Positions 1 through 8,621 of a DNA stretch of 64,000 nt are shown here, one piece after another. A program made the translations under genes and the position numbers. The notes below the pieces were generated by a model. The model worked only from the letters and a program-made list of their open reading frames with translations. It was not told the DNA's origin and ran no database searches. The stretch lies in NCBI GenBank assembly GCA_038316385.1, contig JBBQAN010000007.1, forward strand, positions 75,735 to 139,734, written 5' to 3'. Origin of the DNA: SZAS-103 sp038316385 (GTDB lineage: Bacteria > Pseudomonadota > Gammaproteobacteria > Xanthomonadales > Xanthomonadaceae). How positions within the stretch are numbered: position 1 is the first letter of the stretch; the number at the start of each line of letters is the position of its first letter.

Positions 1-598
1 CGTCAGTCGCCATCACGCTGCCGCAGCGCACGTACCATTCGCCGTCCTGCGGGTAGAACTTCGAGCAATAGTCCATTGGCGCTTTGTAGATGTGCAAGGT
101 CACGGCGACGGCATCGGGATTCGGATTGCCGATGGTGTGGTACTCGTGCGGCGGGATCAGGCTGCCCGCGCTGCCCGGGCCGGCCTGCATGCCGCCTGCG
201 GGACGGAAGCGGTAGCGTTCGCCGTCGCGTTCGAGCAATTCGAACTGGGTGATTTCGAGTTGTCCGTCCCACACGCCTTCCACACACCACATGCCGGAAT
301 GGTCGTGCACCGGAGTGCCTTGGCCTGGACCCCAGGTCATGGCGACGACGCTGTAGCCGAGGCGTTCACTGCGATAGAGTTCGCGGCGCGCGTAGTGATC
401 CGAAATCGCCTCGTGCACGCAGTTGGGCAGGCGCACGTCGGGATCGCGGATCAGTTCGCACAACACATTGCGCAACGCCGAAGTGACCGCTTGTTCGTTG
501 CCCAGCGCGACCGCCACATCGATGCGCGCGACCAGCTTGTCACGGCCAATGAAATCGACCGGGATACACGGCGGGCAGCAGGGTCTCGCGTCATCCAT
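1..598 (-). CDS. Cysteine dioxygenase family protein (3' end cut by window edge)
   Basis: Type I cysteine dioxygenases are cytosolic cupin-fold iron enzymes that oxidise cysteine to cysteine sulfinate. About 199 residues are visible and the C-terminus lies outside the window. Cupin motif 1 is clear around residues 95-114 (GTPVHDHSGMWCVEG, with the metal-binding His-x-His and the Glu), and a second conserved His lies in a HEYH motif further on. The ATG at 598 begins MDDARPCCPP and has a GGAG about 13 bases upstream. Only 20 bases separate it from the upstream O-acyltransferase gene, so the two are probably cotranscribed, putting a cysteine-degrading enzyme beside a probable cysteine-synthesis enzyme. 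The family call is firm. The exact substrate (cysteine or another small thiol such as 3-mercaptopropionate) is less sure. Confidence 0.85.
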   Translation of the reverse strand, partial: MDDARPCCPPCIPVDFIGRDKLVARIDVAVALGNEQAVTSALRNVLCELIRDPDVRLPNCVHEAISDHYARRELYRSERLGYSVVAMTWGPGQGTPVHDHSGMWCVEGVWDGQLEITQFELLERDGERYRFRPAGGMQAGPGSAGSLIPPHEYHTIGNPNPDAVAVTLHIYKAPMDYCSKFYPQDGEWYVRCGSVMATD

Positions 599-618
599 GG
601 CGGCAATTCTACTCCGCA

Positions 619-1734
619 TCACAGGCTGGCAAGAAAATCGCCGACAACCGGCCCGAAACGCGCGATATCGACAAGGAACGCATCATGGCCTTGCGGCGAC
701 GGCAGCGGTGCGAAGATGACATCGGCGCCGCCTGCTCGCAGCCCATCGGCGAGTTGTTCCTGTTGCTGCAGCGGAAACAAGATGTCGGTTTCGACGCCGA
801 TCACCAGAGCCTTCTCCAAGACGATTTTATGCAACGCCGCAGCAGCATCGCCGTCGCCGTATTCAGCCAAGTCGAACCAGTCCATCGAGCGGCTGAGATA
901 GAGATAGCAATTTGGATCGAACTGGCGCACGAAGCGGCGTGCATGGCCTTCGAGATAACTCTCAACCTGAAATTCGAGGCCGAACGGTTCGTCGTCGTCG
1001 CGTTGCTCGCTGTCGAGCCTGACGCGGCCGAAACGCCCACTCCATTCCAGCGACGAGCGATAGGTAATCACGCCGAGTTTGCGCGCCATGCGCATGCCGC
1101 TTTCCGGATAGGACGCGTCGGTGTATTGGCCTTCGTTCCACTTCGGATCGAGCCGGATCGCTTCACGCTGCAACGAGCGGATCGCGATCGAAAATGGCAG
1201 CGATTGCACCGCACCGGAAATGTTGATCTGCGCGCGTGCACTGCGCGGATGCAACGAGGCATAGGCGAGTGCGGTCATGCCGCCCATCGAGCAGCCGATG
1301 GTAGCGGCGAGCTGCTCGATGCCAAGCCCTTGCACCAATGCGTGCGCCGCATGCGCAACATCTTCGATCGACAGTTCTGGAAAGCTCAGGCGATACAACG
1401 CGCCGGTGGCCGGATCGATCGACGCCGGGCCGGTCGAGCCCTTGCAACTTCCCAGCGAATTCGGGCAGATCACGAACCAGCGATTGGTATCGATCGGCTT
1501 GCCAGGGCCAAGCATCGCTTCCCACCAGCCCGGATCGGCATTGTCGGCGTTCGATGCCGCATGCGCATTTGGCGACAGACCGGTGAGGATCAGGATCGCA
1601 TTATCGCGAGCGGCGTTGAGAGTTCCCCAGGTTTCGTAGGCGACGTGCGCATCGCGCAGTTCGCCGCCGCGCTTGATCGCGAATGGCGACGGCAGTACGT
1701 GATAGAGGCTTGCTGGGGGGGTGAATTCGGTCAT
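619..1734 (-). CDS. metX: MetX-family O-acyltransferase, probable serine (or homoserine) O-succinyltransferase
   Basis: This 371-residue alpha/beta-hydrolase-fold enzyme transfers an acyl group from acyl-CoA to the hydroxyl of serine or homoserine. The nucleophile is Ser149 in the GCSMGG elbow; the Asp of a VETDILFP stretch and the His of SPQGHDAF complete the triad. The oxyanion region reads NSLGSCKGSTGPAS. From memory of Xanthomonas MetX-like proteins the similarity is very high, and those have been reassigned as L-serine O-succinyltransferases feeding cysteine synthesis rather than homoserine acetyltransferases. The neighbouring cysteine dioxygenase gene fits a cysteine role, but substrate choice cannot be settled by eye. 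It lies 28 bases downstream of ccmI on the same strand. No convincing Shine-Dalgarno precedes the ATG, which is consistent with read-through from the ccm operon. Confidence 0.85.
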   Translation of the reverse strand: MTEFTPPASLYHVLPSPFAIKRGGELRDAHVAYETWGTLNAARDNAILILTGLSPNAHAASNADNADPGWWEAMLGPGKPIDTNRWFVICPNSLGSCKGSTGPASIDPATGALYRLSFPELSIEDVAHAAHALVQGLGIEQLAATIGCSMGGMTALAYASLHPRSARAQINISGAVQSLPFSIAIRSLQREAIRLDPKWNEGQYTDASYPESGMRMARKLGVITYRSSLEWSGRFGRVRLDSEQRDDDEPFGLEFQVESYLEGHARRFVRQFDPNCYLYLSRSMDWFDLAEYGDGDAAAALHKIVLEKALVIGVETDILFPLQQQEQLADGLRAGGADVIFAPLPSPQGHDAFLVDIARFGPVVGDFLASL

Positions 1735-1762
1735 GGATAGCTTCGATCAAATGCGAGTTTGA

Positions 1763-2770
1763 TCACGGATGCACGCGATCGATGGTCAGTGTGAACGCCT
1801 TCTTTGCGCCCACAGTTGCCGGCAATGGTGCTGCTTCGAAATCGCCGGCTTGCGGCGTTGCATCGCCTGAATGGGAAATGCGCGTCGCAATGGTTACGGT
1901 TTTCTGCTGCGACAGACGCATCGTCGGCATCGGGCCATCGGCATCGGTCAACGCGATTTCGATCGGGAAATCCTTGGCCGGAATGCGCTTCACCGCGAGC
2001 GGCATCGGTGGGCCGTTAGGCATTCGCGCGTACACGAACAACACGTCGGTCGGTGCGAGCTTTGCGCGCAATGCCGGCGAAATATCCACATGGACCGTGA
2101 TCAAGGGTGGGCCGGCAACCGCAGCAGCTTCTGCGGGCAATGGCGGCATGCCCGCGCGGCCGCGGGCTTCGTCAATCTGCTTGCGCAACGCCGGACGGGT
2201 GGATTCCGGCGCCAGCGTTAGCAGTGGCTGCCACGCGGCGGCGGCTTCGGCAAAATGGTTTTTCTGATATGCGGCGATACCGAGAAACCACAGTGCGCGC
2301 TGGTTGCGTGGGTCGATCTGCTGCGCCTTTTGTAACAACTTCAACGCATCGCCTTTGATCTGGTGCACTTGATCCTGCAAGGCCATGGTTTCGGCTAGTT
2401 CGACCATCAACGCGGGGTCTTTCGGCGCGAGCCGCAGCGCCTGCTTGTAGGCATCGACGGCGTCGCCAAATCGCAGTTGCTCCTTGCGACTGCGACCCAG
2501 CAACACCCAGCCTTCAAGGTTGTCTGGCTTCATCCGCATCTGCACTGCGAGTGCGTCGATGGCTTGTTCCAATGTTGCCGGTGCGGTGCGGCGGGCCGGA
2601 TTGAGCGCCGCTGGATTGCCAATCAGTGCGTAGAGTAAAAGCGTGGTGAGTGGAATCAGCATCGCCACCGCGAACGCCGTGCGCCGACTGCCGCGCCACA
2701 GTGTAGGCACCACCAACGCGCCAACGATGGCGAGCATCACGAAGACGGCGATGAGAAAGCCGTACTGCAT
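1763..2770 (-). CDS. ccmI: Cytochrome c maturation protein CcmI (TPR apocytochrome chaperone)
   Basis: CcmI holds apocytochrome c for the heme ligation step at the periplasmic face of the inner membrane. The 335-residue protein starts with two membrane segments (about residues 5-22 and 34-52), then TPR-like helices (about 70-190) with typical patterns such as GWVLLGRSRKEQLRF, and a C-terminal beta-rich domain (about 215-330) like the CcmI/CycH periplasmic domain. The ATG at 2770 overlaps the ccmH stop by one base (TGATG), which indicates translational coupling. A TTG two codons upstream is possible but less likely. It is the last ccm gene of the operon. Confidence 0.88.
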   Translation of the reverse strand: MQYGFLIAVFVMLAIVGALVVPTLWRGSRRTAFAVAMLIPLTTLLLYALIGNPAALNPARRTAPATLEQAIDALAVQMRMKPDNLEGWVLLGRSRKEQLRFGDAVDAYKQALRLAPKDPALMVELAETMALQDQVHQIKGDALKLLQKAQQIDPRNQRALWFLGIAAYQKNHFAEAAAAWQPLLTLAPESTRPALRKQIDEARGRAGMPPLPAEAAAVAGPPLITVHVDISPALRAKLAPTDVLFVYARMPNGPPMPLAVKRIPAKDFPIEIALTDADGPMPTMRLSQQKTVTIATRISHSGDATPQAGDFEAAPLPATVGAKKAFTLTIDRVHP

Positions 2771-3234
2771 CACCAATCCTCGCTTGATTCAGCGGCTTCG
2801 CTGGTCGTGAGTGATGTTGCAGTTGCGCCTTTGCTGCGGTGGCGGACAATGAAGAACAACGACGCGCCGCCGATCACGAACAAACCCAGCGGGCCAAACC
2901 ACAGCAACCAGGTGTTGGGTTCCATGCGCGGTTTGTAGAGCACGAACTCGCCGTACCGCGCGACCAGGAAATCGCGGATCTGTTGGTCGTTTTTGCCTTC
3001 GCGCATCAATACGAGGATTTCGTGGCGTAGGTCGTGCGCGATCATCGCGTCGGAATCGGCGAGCGATTCGTTCTGGCACATCACACAGCGCAGCGATTTG
3101 GCCAAATTGTCAAAGCGCGCTTCCTCGGCGGGATTGTTGTAAACATTCGGGGCTACTGGCTTGGCCTGAGCCATGCATGCGCCACCGATGACGAGCGACA
3201 ACACCATCAACATGATAAATACGGTGCGCTTCAT
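2770..3234 (-). CDS. ccmH: Cytochrome c maturation protein CcmH (CcmL-type thiol oxidoreductase)
   Basis: CcmH keeps the CxxCH thiols of apocytochrome c reduced together with CcmG. The 154-residue protein has an N-terminal signal/anchor (about residues 1-24), the diagnostic LRCVMCQN motif with Cys50 and Cys53, and a C-terminal membrane helix (WLLWFGPLGLFVIGGASLFF, about 108-127). The reading frame stays open far upstream, but the ATG at 3234 overlaps the ccmG stop as ATGA and gives a normal signal sequence, so I place the start there. It is the short CcmH form; the TPR part is the separate gene ccmI, as in many Gammaproteobacteria outside the enterics. Confidence 0.92.
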   Translation of the reverse strand: MKRTVFIMLMVLSLVIGGACMAQAKPVAPNVYNNPAEEARFDNLAKSLRCVMCQNESLADSDAMIAHDLRHEILVLMREGKNDQQIRDFLVARYGEFVLYKPRMEPNTWLLWFGPLGLFVIGGASLFFIVRHRSKGATATSLTTSEAAESSEDW

Positions 3235-3773
3235 CGTGCAGCCTTCGTCGTCGCCAGCATCGGCAGCAATTGATTCGCGACGATGTCGTTGGTGAGCGGC
3301 CCGACATATTTCCAGCGCACAATGCCTTGCGCATCGACGAGATAGGTTTCCGGCGCACCGTAGATGCCCCAATCGATTGCCTTGCGGCCGTCCTGGTCGG
3401 CGATCACCAGTGCATACGGATCGCCGAATTGTTCGAGCCAGCGTTGGGCGTCGGTAGATTCATCTTTCAGGTTATAGCCGACGACTTTCACCACTTTGCG
3501 GGCGGTGAGTGCAGATACGACCTCGTGTTCCTCGCGGCAATTCACGCACCAACTCGCCCACACATTCAGAACGTAAGGCGCGCCGGCAAGGTCGGCGTTG
3601 CGCACGATGCTGCCGGGTTTCAACAACTCAGGCAGCGCGAAATCGGGCGCCGATTTTCCGATCAAGGGTGACGGCAAGGCTTCGCGATTTTCATGCTTGC
3701 TCAGTTCGATGCCGGCGAACAGCAGCACGCCGAGGGCGATGAAAGCAATCAATGGCAGCAGACGGCGCAACAT
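3231..3773 (-). CDS. ccmG: Thiol:disulfide interchange protein CcmG/DsbE
   Basis: A membrane-anchored thioredoxin-fold reductant for apocytochrome c or CcmH. The 180-residue protein has an N-terminal transmembrane anchor (about residues 4-22), then a TlpA/DsbE-type thioredoxin domain with the active site WASWCVNC (Cys76, Cys79). The GAPETYLVD stretch near residue 140 matches the cis-proline loop region of DsbE proteins. The start is one base beyond the ccmF stop, and the stop overlaps the ccmH start by four bases. Confidence 0.93.
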   Translation of the reverse strand: MLRRLLPLIAFIALGVLLFAGIELSKHENREALPSPLIGKSAPDFALPELLKPGSIVRNADLAGAPYVLNVWASWCVNCREEHEVVSALTARKVVKVVGYNLKDESTDAQRWLEQFGDPYALVIADQDGRKAIDWGIYGAPETYLVDAQGIVRWKYVGPLTNDIVANQLLPMLATTKAAR

Positions 3774-3774
3774 T

Positions 3775-5697
3775 TCAGTCTGCCTCCGGCTTGCGGCGGA
3801 AGCGGCGATCGAACGCGGTGGTAAATCCGCCCAGCGCCATCAGCAACGCGCCGATCCAGATGCAGCGCACCCACGGTTTGACGTACACGCGCAACGACCA
3901 GCCGCCGTGGGCATCGGTTGCTGCGCCGAGTGCGACATACAGGTCGCGACTGATGCCGGGATTGATCGCGGTTTCCGTCAATATCTGGCCGCCGGCGAGG
4001 TATTGACGTTTTTCCGGATGCAGGTCGGCGATGTGATTTCCGGCGCGCGAAACGCTGACGCTGCCGCGATCGGCGACATAGTTTGGGCCGGTGGTGCGCT
4101 GCACGCCATCGAAGCGGAAGTCGTAACCGCCGGCCTCGACGACGTGGCCTTGCGCAACCGCGACATCCTTCTGCACGCTGGTGCTTTCCGTCAGCAAAAC
4201 GCCGTAGAAGAACAACGCGACGCCGATGTGCGCCAGGCTCATGCCGATCATTTCTGCGGTAAATCGTTGCCCCGAGATTGCCAAGCGGCGACGCACGAAC
4301 CTCAGCGTGCCGGTCAACAGCCACAGGCCGATCGCGATGCCGGCGACCGGCTTCCACCATGCATTCGGCATCATCACCAACGCGATCCCGCCGCCGATCA
4401 GCGCAAACGCCAACCACGGCAGCAGCAGTTTGATCGGTAGCGAAGCCTGTTCGCGCTGCCAGCGTGTCATCGGGCCGAATGGCAACAGCAACACCAACGG
4501 TGCCATCAGCAGCATGAACATGGTGCCGAAGTAGGGCGGGCCGACCGAGTATCGGCCGAGGTGCAGCGCGTCGGCGAACAACGGAAACAAGGTGCCGATC
4601 AGCACCATTGCGCAGGCCGTGGTCAGTAGCAGATTGTTGACGAGAATCAACGTTTCTCGCGACGCAAACACGAACGGCGCACCGTCGTCATCGCGCGGCG
4701 CACGCAGCGCATACAGCAGCAGCGATCCGCCGATCACGATGACGAGGAAGATCAGGATGAACAGCCCGCGTGCGGGATCGGCGGCAAATGAATGCACCGA
4801 AGTGATCACGCCCGAACGTACGAGAAAGGTGCCGAGCAGCGACAGCGAGAAGGCGGCGATCGCGAGCAACAGCGTCCAGCCACGGAAGCTGCCGCGTTTC
4901 TCGGTGACGGCCTGCGAATGCAGCAGCGCAGTGCCGGCAAGCCACGGCATGAAGGAAGCGTTTTCGACCGGATCCCAGAACCACCAGCCGCCCCAGCCGA
5001 GTTCGTAATACGCCCACCACGAACCGAGCGCGATGCCGCAGGTGAGCAATCCCCACGCGATATTCGTCCATGGCCGCGACCAGCGCACCCAGCGCGCATC
5101 GACCTTGCCGTCGAGCAGCGCCGCAATCGCAAAAGCGAACGCGACGGTAAAACCCACATAACCGCTGTAGAGAATCGGCGGATGTACGATCAATCCCGGA
5201 TCCTGCAACAGCGGATTCAGGTCGGCTCCTTCGATCGGCGCGGGCAGCAAGCGCGTGAACGGATTGGATGTGAGCAGGGTGAACAGCAGAAAGCCGATGC
5301 TGACCAGCCCCATCACACCGAGCACGCGTGCGATCACCGGTAAAGGCAATGCTTTGGAAAAGCGCGCGACGGCCGCTGTCCACAATGCAAGAACGAGAAT
5401 CCACAGCAGCAGCGATCCCTCGTGCGCGCCCCACACCGCAGCCATGCAGTAGCCGATCGGCAACAACGAGTTGGAGTTGTGGGCCACATAGGCGACCGAA
5501 AAGTCGTGGACGATGAAGGCATGCATCAACAACGCGAACGCGGCGGCGACGAACAGCAGTTGGCCATAAGCCGCCGGCCGTGCGACGCGCATCCACGCCT
5601 CAATGCCGCGTTGTGCGCCAAACAACGGCAGCAGCGACTGCAAAACTGCCAGCACGAGCGCAACGATCAGGGCGAGTTGGCCAAGTTCGGGGAGCAT
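3775..5697 (-). CDS. ccmF: Heme lyase subunit CcmF
   Basis: CcmF is the large polytopic inner-membrane core of the cytochrome c heme lyase; it takes heme from holo-CcmE and attaches it to apocytochrome c. At 640 residues it has normal length and many hydrophobic segments throughout. The tryptophan-rich WWD signature is clear near residues 235-250 (YELGWGGWWFWDPVENAS), preceded by the GLLTCGIALGSWWAY segment. The gene begins 15 bases after ccmE and ends 1 base before ccmG. The ATG at 5697 has no strong Shine-Dalgarno, as expected for a coupled gene within the operon. Confidence 0.95.
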   Translation of the reverse strand: MLPELGQLALIVALVLAVLQSLLPLFGAQRGIEAWMRVARPAAYGQLLFVAAAFALLMHAFIVHDFSVAYVAHNSNSLLPIGYCMAAVWGAHEGSLLLWILVLALWTAAVARFSKALPLPVIARVLGVMGLVSIGFLLFTLLTSNPFTRLLPAPIEGADLNPLLQDPGLIVHPPILYSGYVGFTVAFAFAIAALLDGKVDARWVRWSRPWTNIAWGLLTCGIALGSWWAYYELGWGGWWFWDPVENASFMPWLAGTALLHSQAVTEKRGSFRGWTLLLAIAAFSLSLLGTFLVRSGVITSVHSFAADPARGLFILIFLVIVIGGSLLLYALRAPRDDDGAPFVFASRETLILVNNLLLTTACAMVLIGTLFPLFADALHLGRYSVGPPYFGTMFMLLMAPLVLLLPFGPMTRWQREQASLPIKLLLPWLAFALIGGGIALVMMPNAWWKPVAGIAIGLWLLTGTLRFVRRRLAISGQRFTAEMIGMSLAHIGVALFFYGVLLTESTSVQKDVAVAQGHVVEAGGYDFRFDGVQRTTGPNYVADRGSVSVSRAGNHIADLHPEKRQYLAGGQILTETAINPGISRDLYVALGAATDAHGGWSLRVYVKPWVRCIWIGALLMALGGFTTAFDRRFRRKPEAD

Positions 5698-5712
5698 GTC
5701 AGGTCGTTTCGA

Positions 5713-6171
5713 TCATCGCGGCGGTGGCGCGCAGGCGTTGTGCGGCATCGATTTGCCTTTTGCGATGGCTTCGGCGACTTCCTTCGGCATGTAGGTTTCG
5801 TCGTGCTTGGCGAGGATCTCGTCGGCGCGAAAACCAGTCGTTGCCATGTGACCGGTCGCGATGATGCTTTGGCCTTCGCGGAACAGGTCGGGCAGGATGC
5901 CGGCGTAATACACCGGCACTTGGTGGACGCGATCGGTGACGATGAAGCGCACCGCCAGCGTGCCCTCGGTATGCCGCACGCTGCCTTCGCAGACGACGCC
6001 GCCGAGGCGAAACAGACGATCGTTGTTCGCCTGTCCCGCAGCCACATCGCTAGGCGTGAGTAGGTAGCGCACATTATGTTGCAGGGCGACGACGACGAGC
6101 GTGCCGGCGATGGCGATCGCGATCAGCACGACCATCAGAAAGCCAAGGCGACGATTGCGGGTCGGGTTCAT
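5713..6171 (-). CDS. ccmE: Periplasmic heme chaperone CcmE
   Basis: CcmE binds heme covalently through a histidine and passes it to CcmF. The 152-residue protein has one N-terminal membrane helix (about residues 9-30) and an OB-fold periplasmic domain starting at FRLGGVVCEGSV. The heme-linking residue is His123 in ILAKHDETYMP, the diagnostic CcmE motif. The frame stays open upstream, but the ATG at 6171 overlaps the ccmD stop (ATGA) and gives a normal-length protein. Confidence 0.94.
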   Translation of the reverse strand: MNPTRNRRLGFLMVVLIAIAIAGTLVVVALQHNVRYLLTPSDVAAGQANNDRLFRLGGVVCEGSVRHTEGTLAVRFIVTDRVHQVPVYYAGILPDLFREGQSIIATGHMATTGFRADEILAKHDETYMPKEVAEAIAKGKSMPHNACAPPPR

Positions 6172-6317
6172 GCGATCTTCTTCGCTTCGGAGCGCGCGGC
6201 GCGTTGGCGAATCGCACGCAGCAACGAGCGATGTTTCAGCCACGGCGACAACCCATCCCATGCCAGTACTACGCCGAATACGGAATAAGCACCAATGATG
6301 TAGGGAAGGTACGTCAT
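6168..6317 (-). CDS. ccmD: Heme exporter accessory protein CcmD
   Basis: A 49-residue single-span protein (MTYLPYIIGAYSVFG...) with a basic C-terminal tail (about residues 30-49). This is the standard form of CcmD, which helps release holo-CcmE from the CcmABC complex. It fits exactly between ccmC and ccmE, with four-base ATGA overlaps at both ends. The open frame runs further upstream, but that part overlaps ccmC and is not expected to be translated. Its small size means it can be missed by automatic gene calling. Confidence 0.9.
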   Translation of the reverse strand: MTYLPYIIGAYSVFGVVLAWDGLSPWLKHRSLLRAIRQRAARSEAKKIA

Positions 6318-7063
6318 CCGTGCATCTTCGCGAGATCCTGCGCCCACGCCTTGCTGGCTTCGCGCTCGACCAGCATCGTGCGAGCGCGCGAAAGCAACGA
6401 GCCGACAAACCACAACTGCATCGACGCGACTGTCGCGACCAGTGGCAGGATCATGCTCGAATCCATTTTCGATGGACCGAGCAAGCGGATCGTCGAGCCT
6501 TGGTGCAACGAATTCCACCACTGCACCGAGTAGTGGATGATCGGCAAATTGATCAATCCGATCATTGCCAGGAAGCCTGCTGCGCGCGCGCCACGACGAC
6601 GATCTTCGATGGACGCATCCAGCGCGATCACGCCGATGTAGAGGAACAGCAGCACGATTTCAGAGGTCAGGCGCGGATCCCAATCCCACCACGTGCCCCA
6701 CATCGGTCGGCCCCAGATCGAGCCGGTTGCAAGCGTGATCGCGGTGAATGCGGCGCCGATTGGTGCGCATGCCATAGCGAGGATTTCGCAGAGCTTGATC
6801 CGCCAGACCAGCGCGATCCCGGCCTGCACGGCCATCGTGACGTAGATGAACAGACTCATCCACGCGCAGGGCACGTGAATGAACAAGATGCGGTAGCTGT
6901 CACCTTGCTGGTAATCGGCCGGCACCACGAACAACGCGCCCCACAGCCCGATTCCGAGCAGCAACAACGAGGCACCGAACCACCACGGCATCCAGCGCGT
7001 TGCATAGCGATGGAAGTTCGGCGGCGAGCCAAGCTTGTTGAACCACAGGATGAGTGATTTCAT
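6314..7063 (-). CDS. ccmC: Heme transporter permease CcmC
   Basis: CcmC presents heme to CcmE at the outer face of the inner membrane. The 249-residue protein has six hydrophobic segments and the WWD-family signature GRPMWGTWWDWDPRLTSE near residues 118-135. Likely heme-ligand histidines sit in FIHVPCAW and in the INLPIIHYSVQWWN segment. The start chosen is the ATG at 7063 (MKSLILWFN), since the upstream open frame has no membrane-protein character. Its stop overlaps ccmD by four bases. It lies 58 bases after ccmB, the largest gap between consecutive ccm genes. Confidence 0.94.
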   Translation of the reverse strand: MKSLILWFNKLGSPPNFHRYATRWMPWWFGASLLLLGIGLWGALFVVPADYQQGDSYRILFIHVPCAWMSLFIYVTMAVQAGIALVWRIKLCEILAMACAPIGAAFTAITLATGSIWGRPMWGTWWDWDPRLTSEIVLLFLYIGVIALDASIEDRRRGARAAGFLAMIGLINLPIIHYSVQWWNSLHQGSTIRLLGPSKMDSSMILPLVATVASMQLWFVGSLLSRARTMLVEREASKAWAQDLAKMHG

Positions 7064-7121
7064 TACGGTGTGCGATTCATCATTACCAAAGGCAGCACAG
7101 CGGGTGCGTTCAAGGCGGTTG

Positions 7122-7805
7122 TCATGGCAATGCGATCCGAATCGCCGCTGCGGCGGCGAGTGGAGCCAGCACGATCGCCAGCGCGAGGCCGGCCGCGAGC
7201 AATAACACAGCGCCAAGCCAATCCTGTCCTTGCGCTGCGGCCATCACGCTGCCCGCGCCGAACACCAGAACCGGCACGTACAACGGCAGTGCGAGCAGGG
7301 GCAGCAGCATACCAGAGCGGCGCATCCCGACCGTCAGCGCGGCCACCGTCGAGCCCAGCAATACCAGCAAGGGCGTGCCGACGAGTAGCGACAGCAGCAA
7401 GGGTGCGAGCAGGTGATCGGGCAGAAACAGCAGTTGCGCGAGCACCGGCACGATGAGGATGAGCGGCAGCGATCCGGTCAGCCAATGCGCGAGCATCCGG
7501 CAGCCGATCAGTAACGACAGTGGTACCGGCGCGAGCAATTGTTGTTCGAGACTGCCGTCTTCGGCATCGCTACGGAACAGTGCGTCGAGCCCTTGCAATG
7601 AAGCAAGTAATGCGGCCACCCATATCGCGCCAGGGGCGAGCATCGCCAAGCGCGCACGTTCGCTGCCGAGCGCGAGTGGGAACATCGCGACGACGAGTAC
7701 CGCGAACAACAACGGTTGCAAGGTATCGCCGCGACGAAGCCATGCCAGCTTCAAATCGCGTGTGAACATCGCGCTGGCTGAGCTGCGCAATGTCACGTGA
7801 CCCAT
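7122..7805 (-). CDS. ccmB: Heme exporter permease CcmB
   Basis: The membrane subunit paired with the CcmA ATPase, needed to release holo-CcmE. The 227-residue, very hydrophobic protein has about six membrane spans and the SDAEDGSLEQQLLAPV motif near residues 79-94, which is diagnostic of CcmB. Its ATG overlaps the end of ccmA by 13 bases, so translation of the two is likely coupled. Confidence 0.92.
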   Translation of the reverse strand: MGHVTLRSSASAMFTRDLKLAWLRRGDTLQPLLFAVLVVAMFPLALGSERARLAMLAPGAIWVAALLASLQGLDALFRSDAEDGSLEQQLLAPVPLSLLIGCRMLAHWLTGSLPLILIVPVLAQLLFLPDHLLAPLLLSLLVGTPLLVLLGSTVAALTVGMRRSGMLLPLLALPLYVPVLVFGAGSVMAAAQGQDWLGAVLLLAAGLALAIVLAPLAAAAAIRIALP

Positions 7806-8491
7806 GCCATCGAGTCCGCGCGGACATCGGCGTCGGCTTCGGACGCATCGGCAACAACGGCTCGATCAAGCAACAGCGTGCGTGTCCGCACCGGCGGCGC
7901 TGCGTATGCGCCATGCGTGGTGATCAATGCGGCACCGCTCTCGCCCAGATGCTTGCTCAACAAGCGATCGACCAAGGTGATGCCGTCGCGATCGAGGTTC
8001 GCGTAAGGCTCGTCGAGCAGCCACAGCCGCGCTGGCGACAGCATCAGGCGGGCGAGGGCGAGTCGCTTGCGCTGGCCGGCTGACAAGCGGCCTGCTGGAA
8101 TGTCTTCATAACCGGCGAGCCCGACGCTGGCAAGCGCCGAGGTGGGTGATGCACCGCGACGGCAGCCATGTAACCCGACTGCGAAACGCAGATTGTCGAG
8201 CGTACCCAGATCGGCCTTGTTGCCGGAAAGATGGCCGACGAGCGCAACGCCATCGGCGGGCAGTCGCGAACGGACTTCGCCATGCCATAGCAACTTGCCA
8301 TCAGCAGGCCGCAACAACCCGGCCAGAACGCGCAACAACGTGGTCTTGCCGACGCCGTTGCCGCCTGTCACCAGCAGCGCTTCGCCCGGATGCACGGTGA
8401 AATCCAGCGGCCCGAACAAAGGCTCGTCGTTGCGGTCGAAGCGCAGTCGCGCGACCGCGAGCATCGGAGCTGTGGTGTCGAATTGGTTCAA
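7793..8491 (-). CDS. ccmA: Cytochrome c biogenesis ATP-binding protein CcmA
   Basis: The ABC-type ATPase that drives release of heme-loaded CcmE. The 232-residue protein shows Walker A GGNGVGKTT (about residues 43-51), the signature LSAGQRKRLALARL, Walker B LWLLDEPYANLD and the H-loop ITTHGAYA, all in normal order. It is the first gene of the ccm operon. The start is uncertain: TTG at 8491 gives a nine-residue lead like the N-terminal extensions of Xanthomonas CcmA, while ATG at 8464 (MLAVARLRFD) matches the usual domain start. Neither has a clear Shine-Dalgarno. Confidence 0.92.
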   Translation of the reverse strand: MNQFDTTAPMLAVARLRFDRNDEPLFGPLDFTVHPGEALLVTGGNGVGKTTLLRVLAGLLRPADGKLLWHGEVRSRLPADGVALVGHLSGNKADLGTLDNLRFAVGLHGCRRGASPTSALASVGLAGYEDIPAGRLSAGQRKRLALARLMLSPARLWLLDEPYANLDRDGITLVDRLLSKHLGESGAALITTHGAYAAPPVRTRTLLLDRAVVADASEADADVRADSMAWVT

Positions 8492-8518
8492 TGAAGTTGG
8501 GTCGCAAGCAGGACGCCA

Positions 8519-8524
8519 ATTTTA
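8519..8524 (-). promoter_or_regulatory. Candidate -10 box for the ccm operon
   Basis: On the minus strand the hexamer TAAAAT lies about 28 bases upstream of the first possible ccmA start. A poor -35 match (TTCGAC) sits 18 bases further upstream. The match to a sigma-70 promoter is partial, so this is only a candidate for transcription of the ccm-metX-cysteine dioxygenase operon. Confidence 0.3.
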
Positions 8525-8621
8525 GCGGTTTGCGCGGGCACGGTCGAATATCGGGGAGACACGCGCTGTCGCGCGGTGCGATGCCACCGTAAACTGCAAG
8601 TCCCCGCAGACGCTGCGTCGC

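Noticed and set aside
1735..1762. Possible SAM-type riboswitch before the MetX-like gene
   Set aside because: Only 28 bases separate it from ccmI, too short for any known SAM riboswitch.
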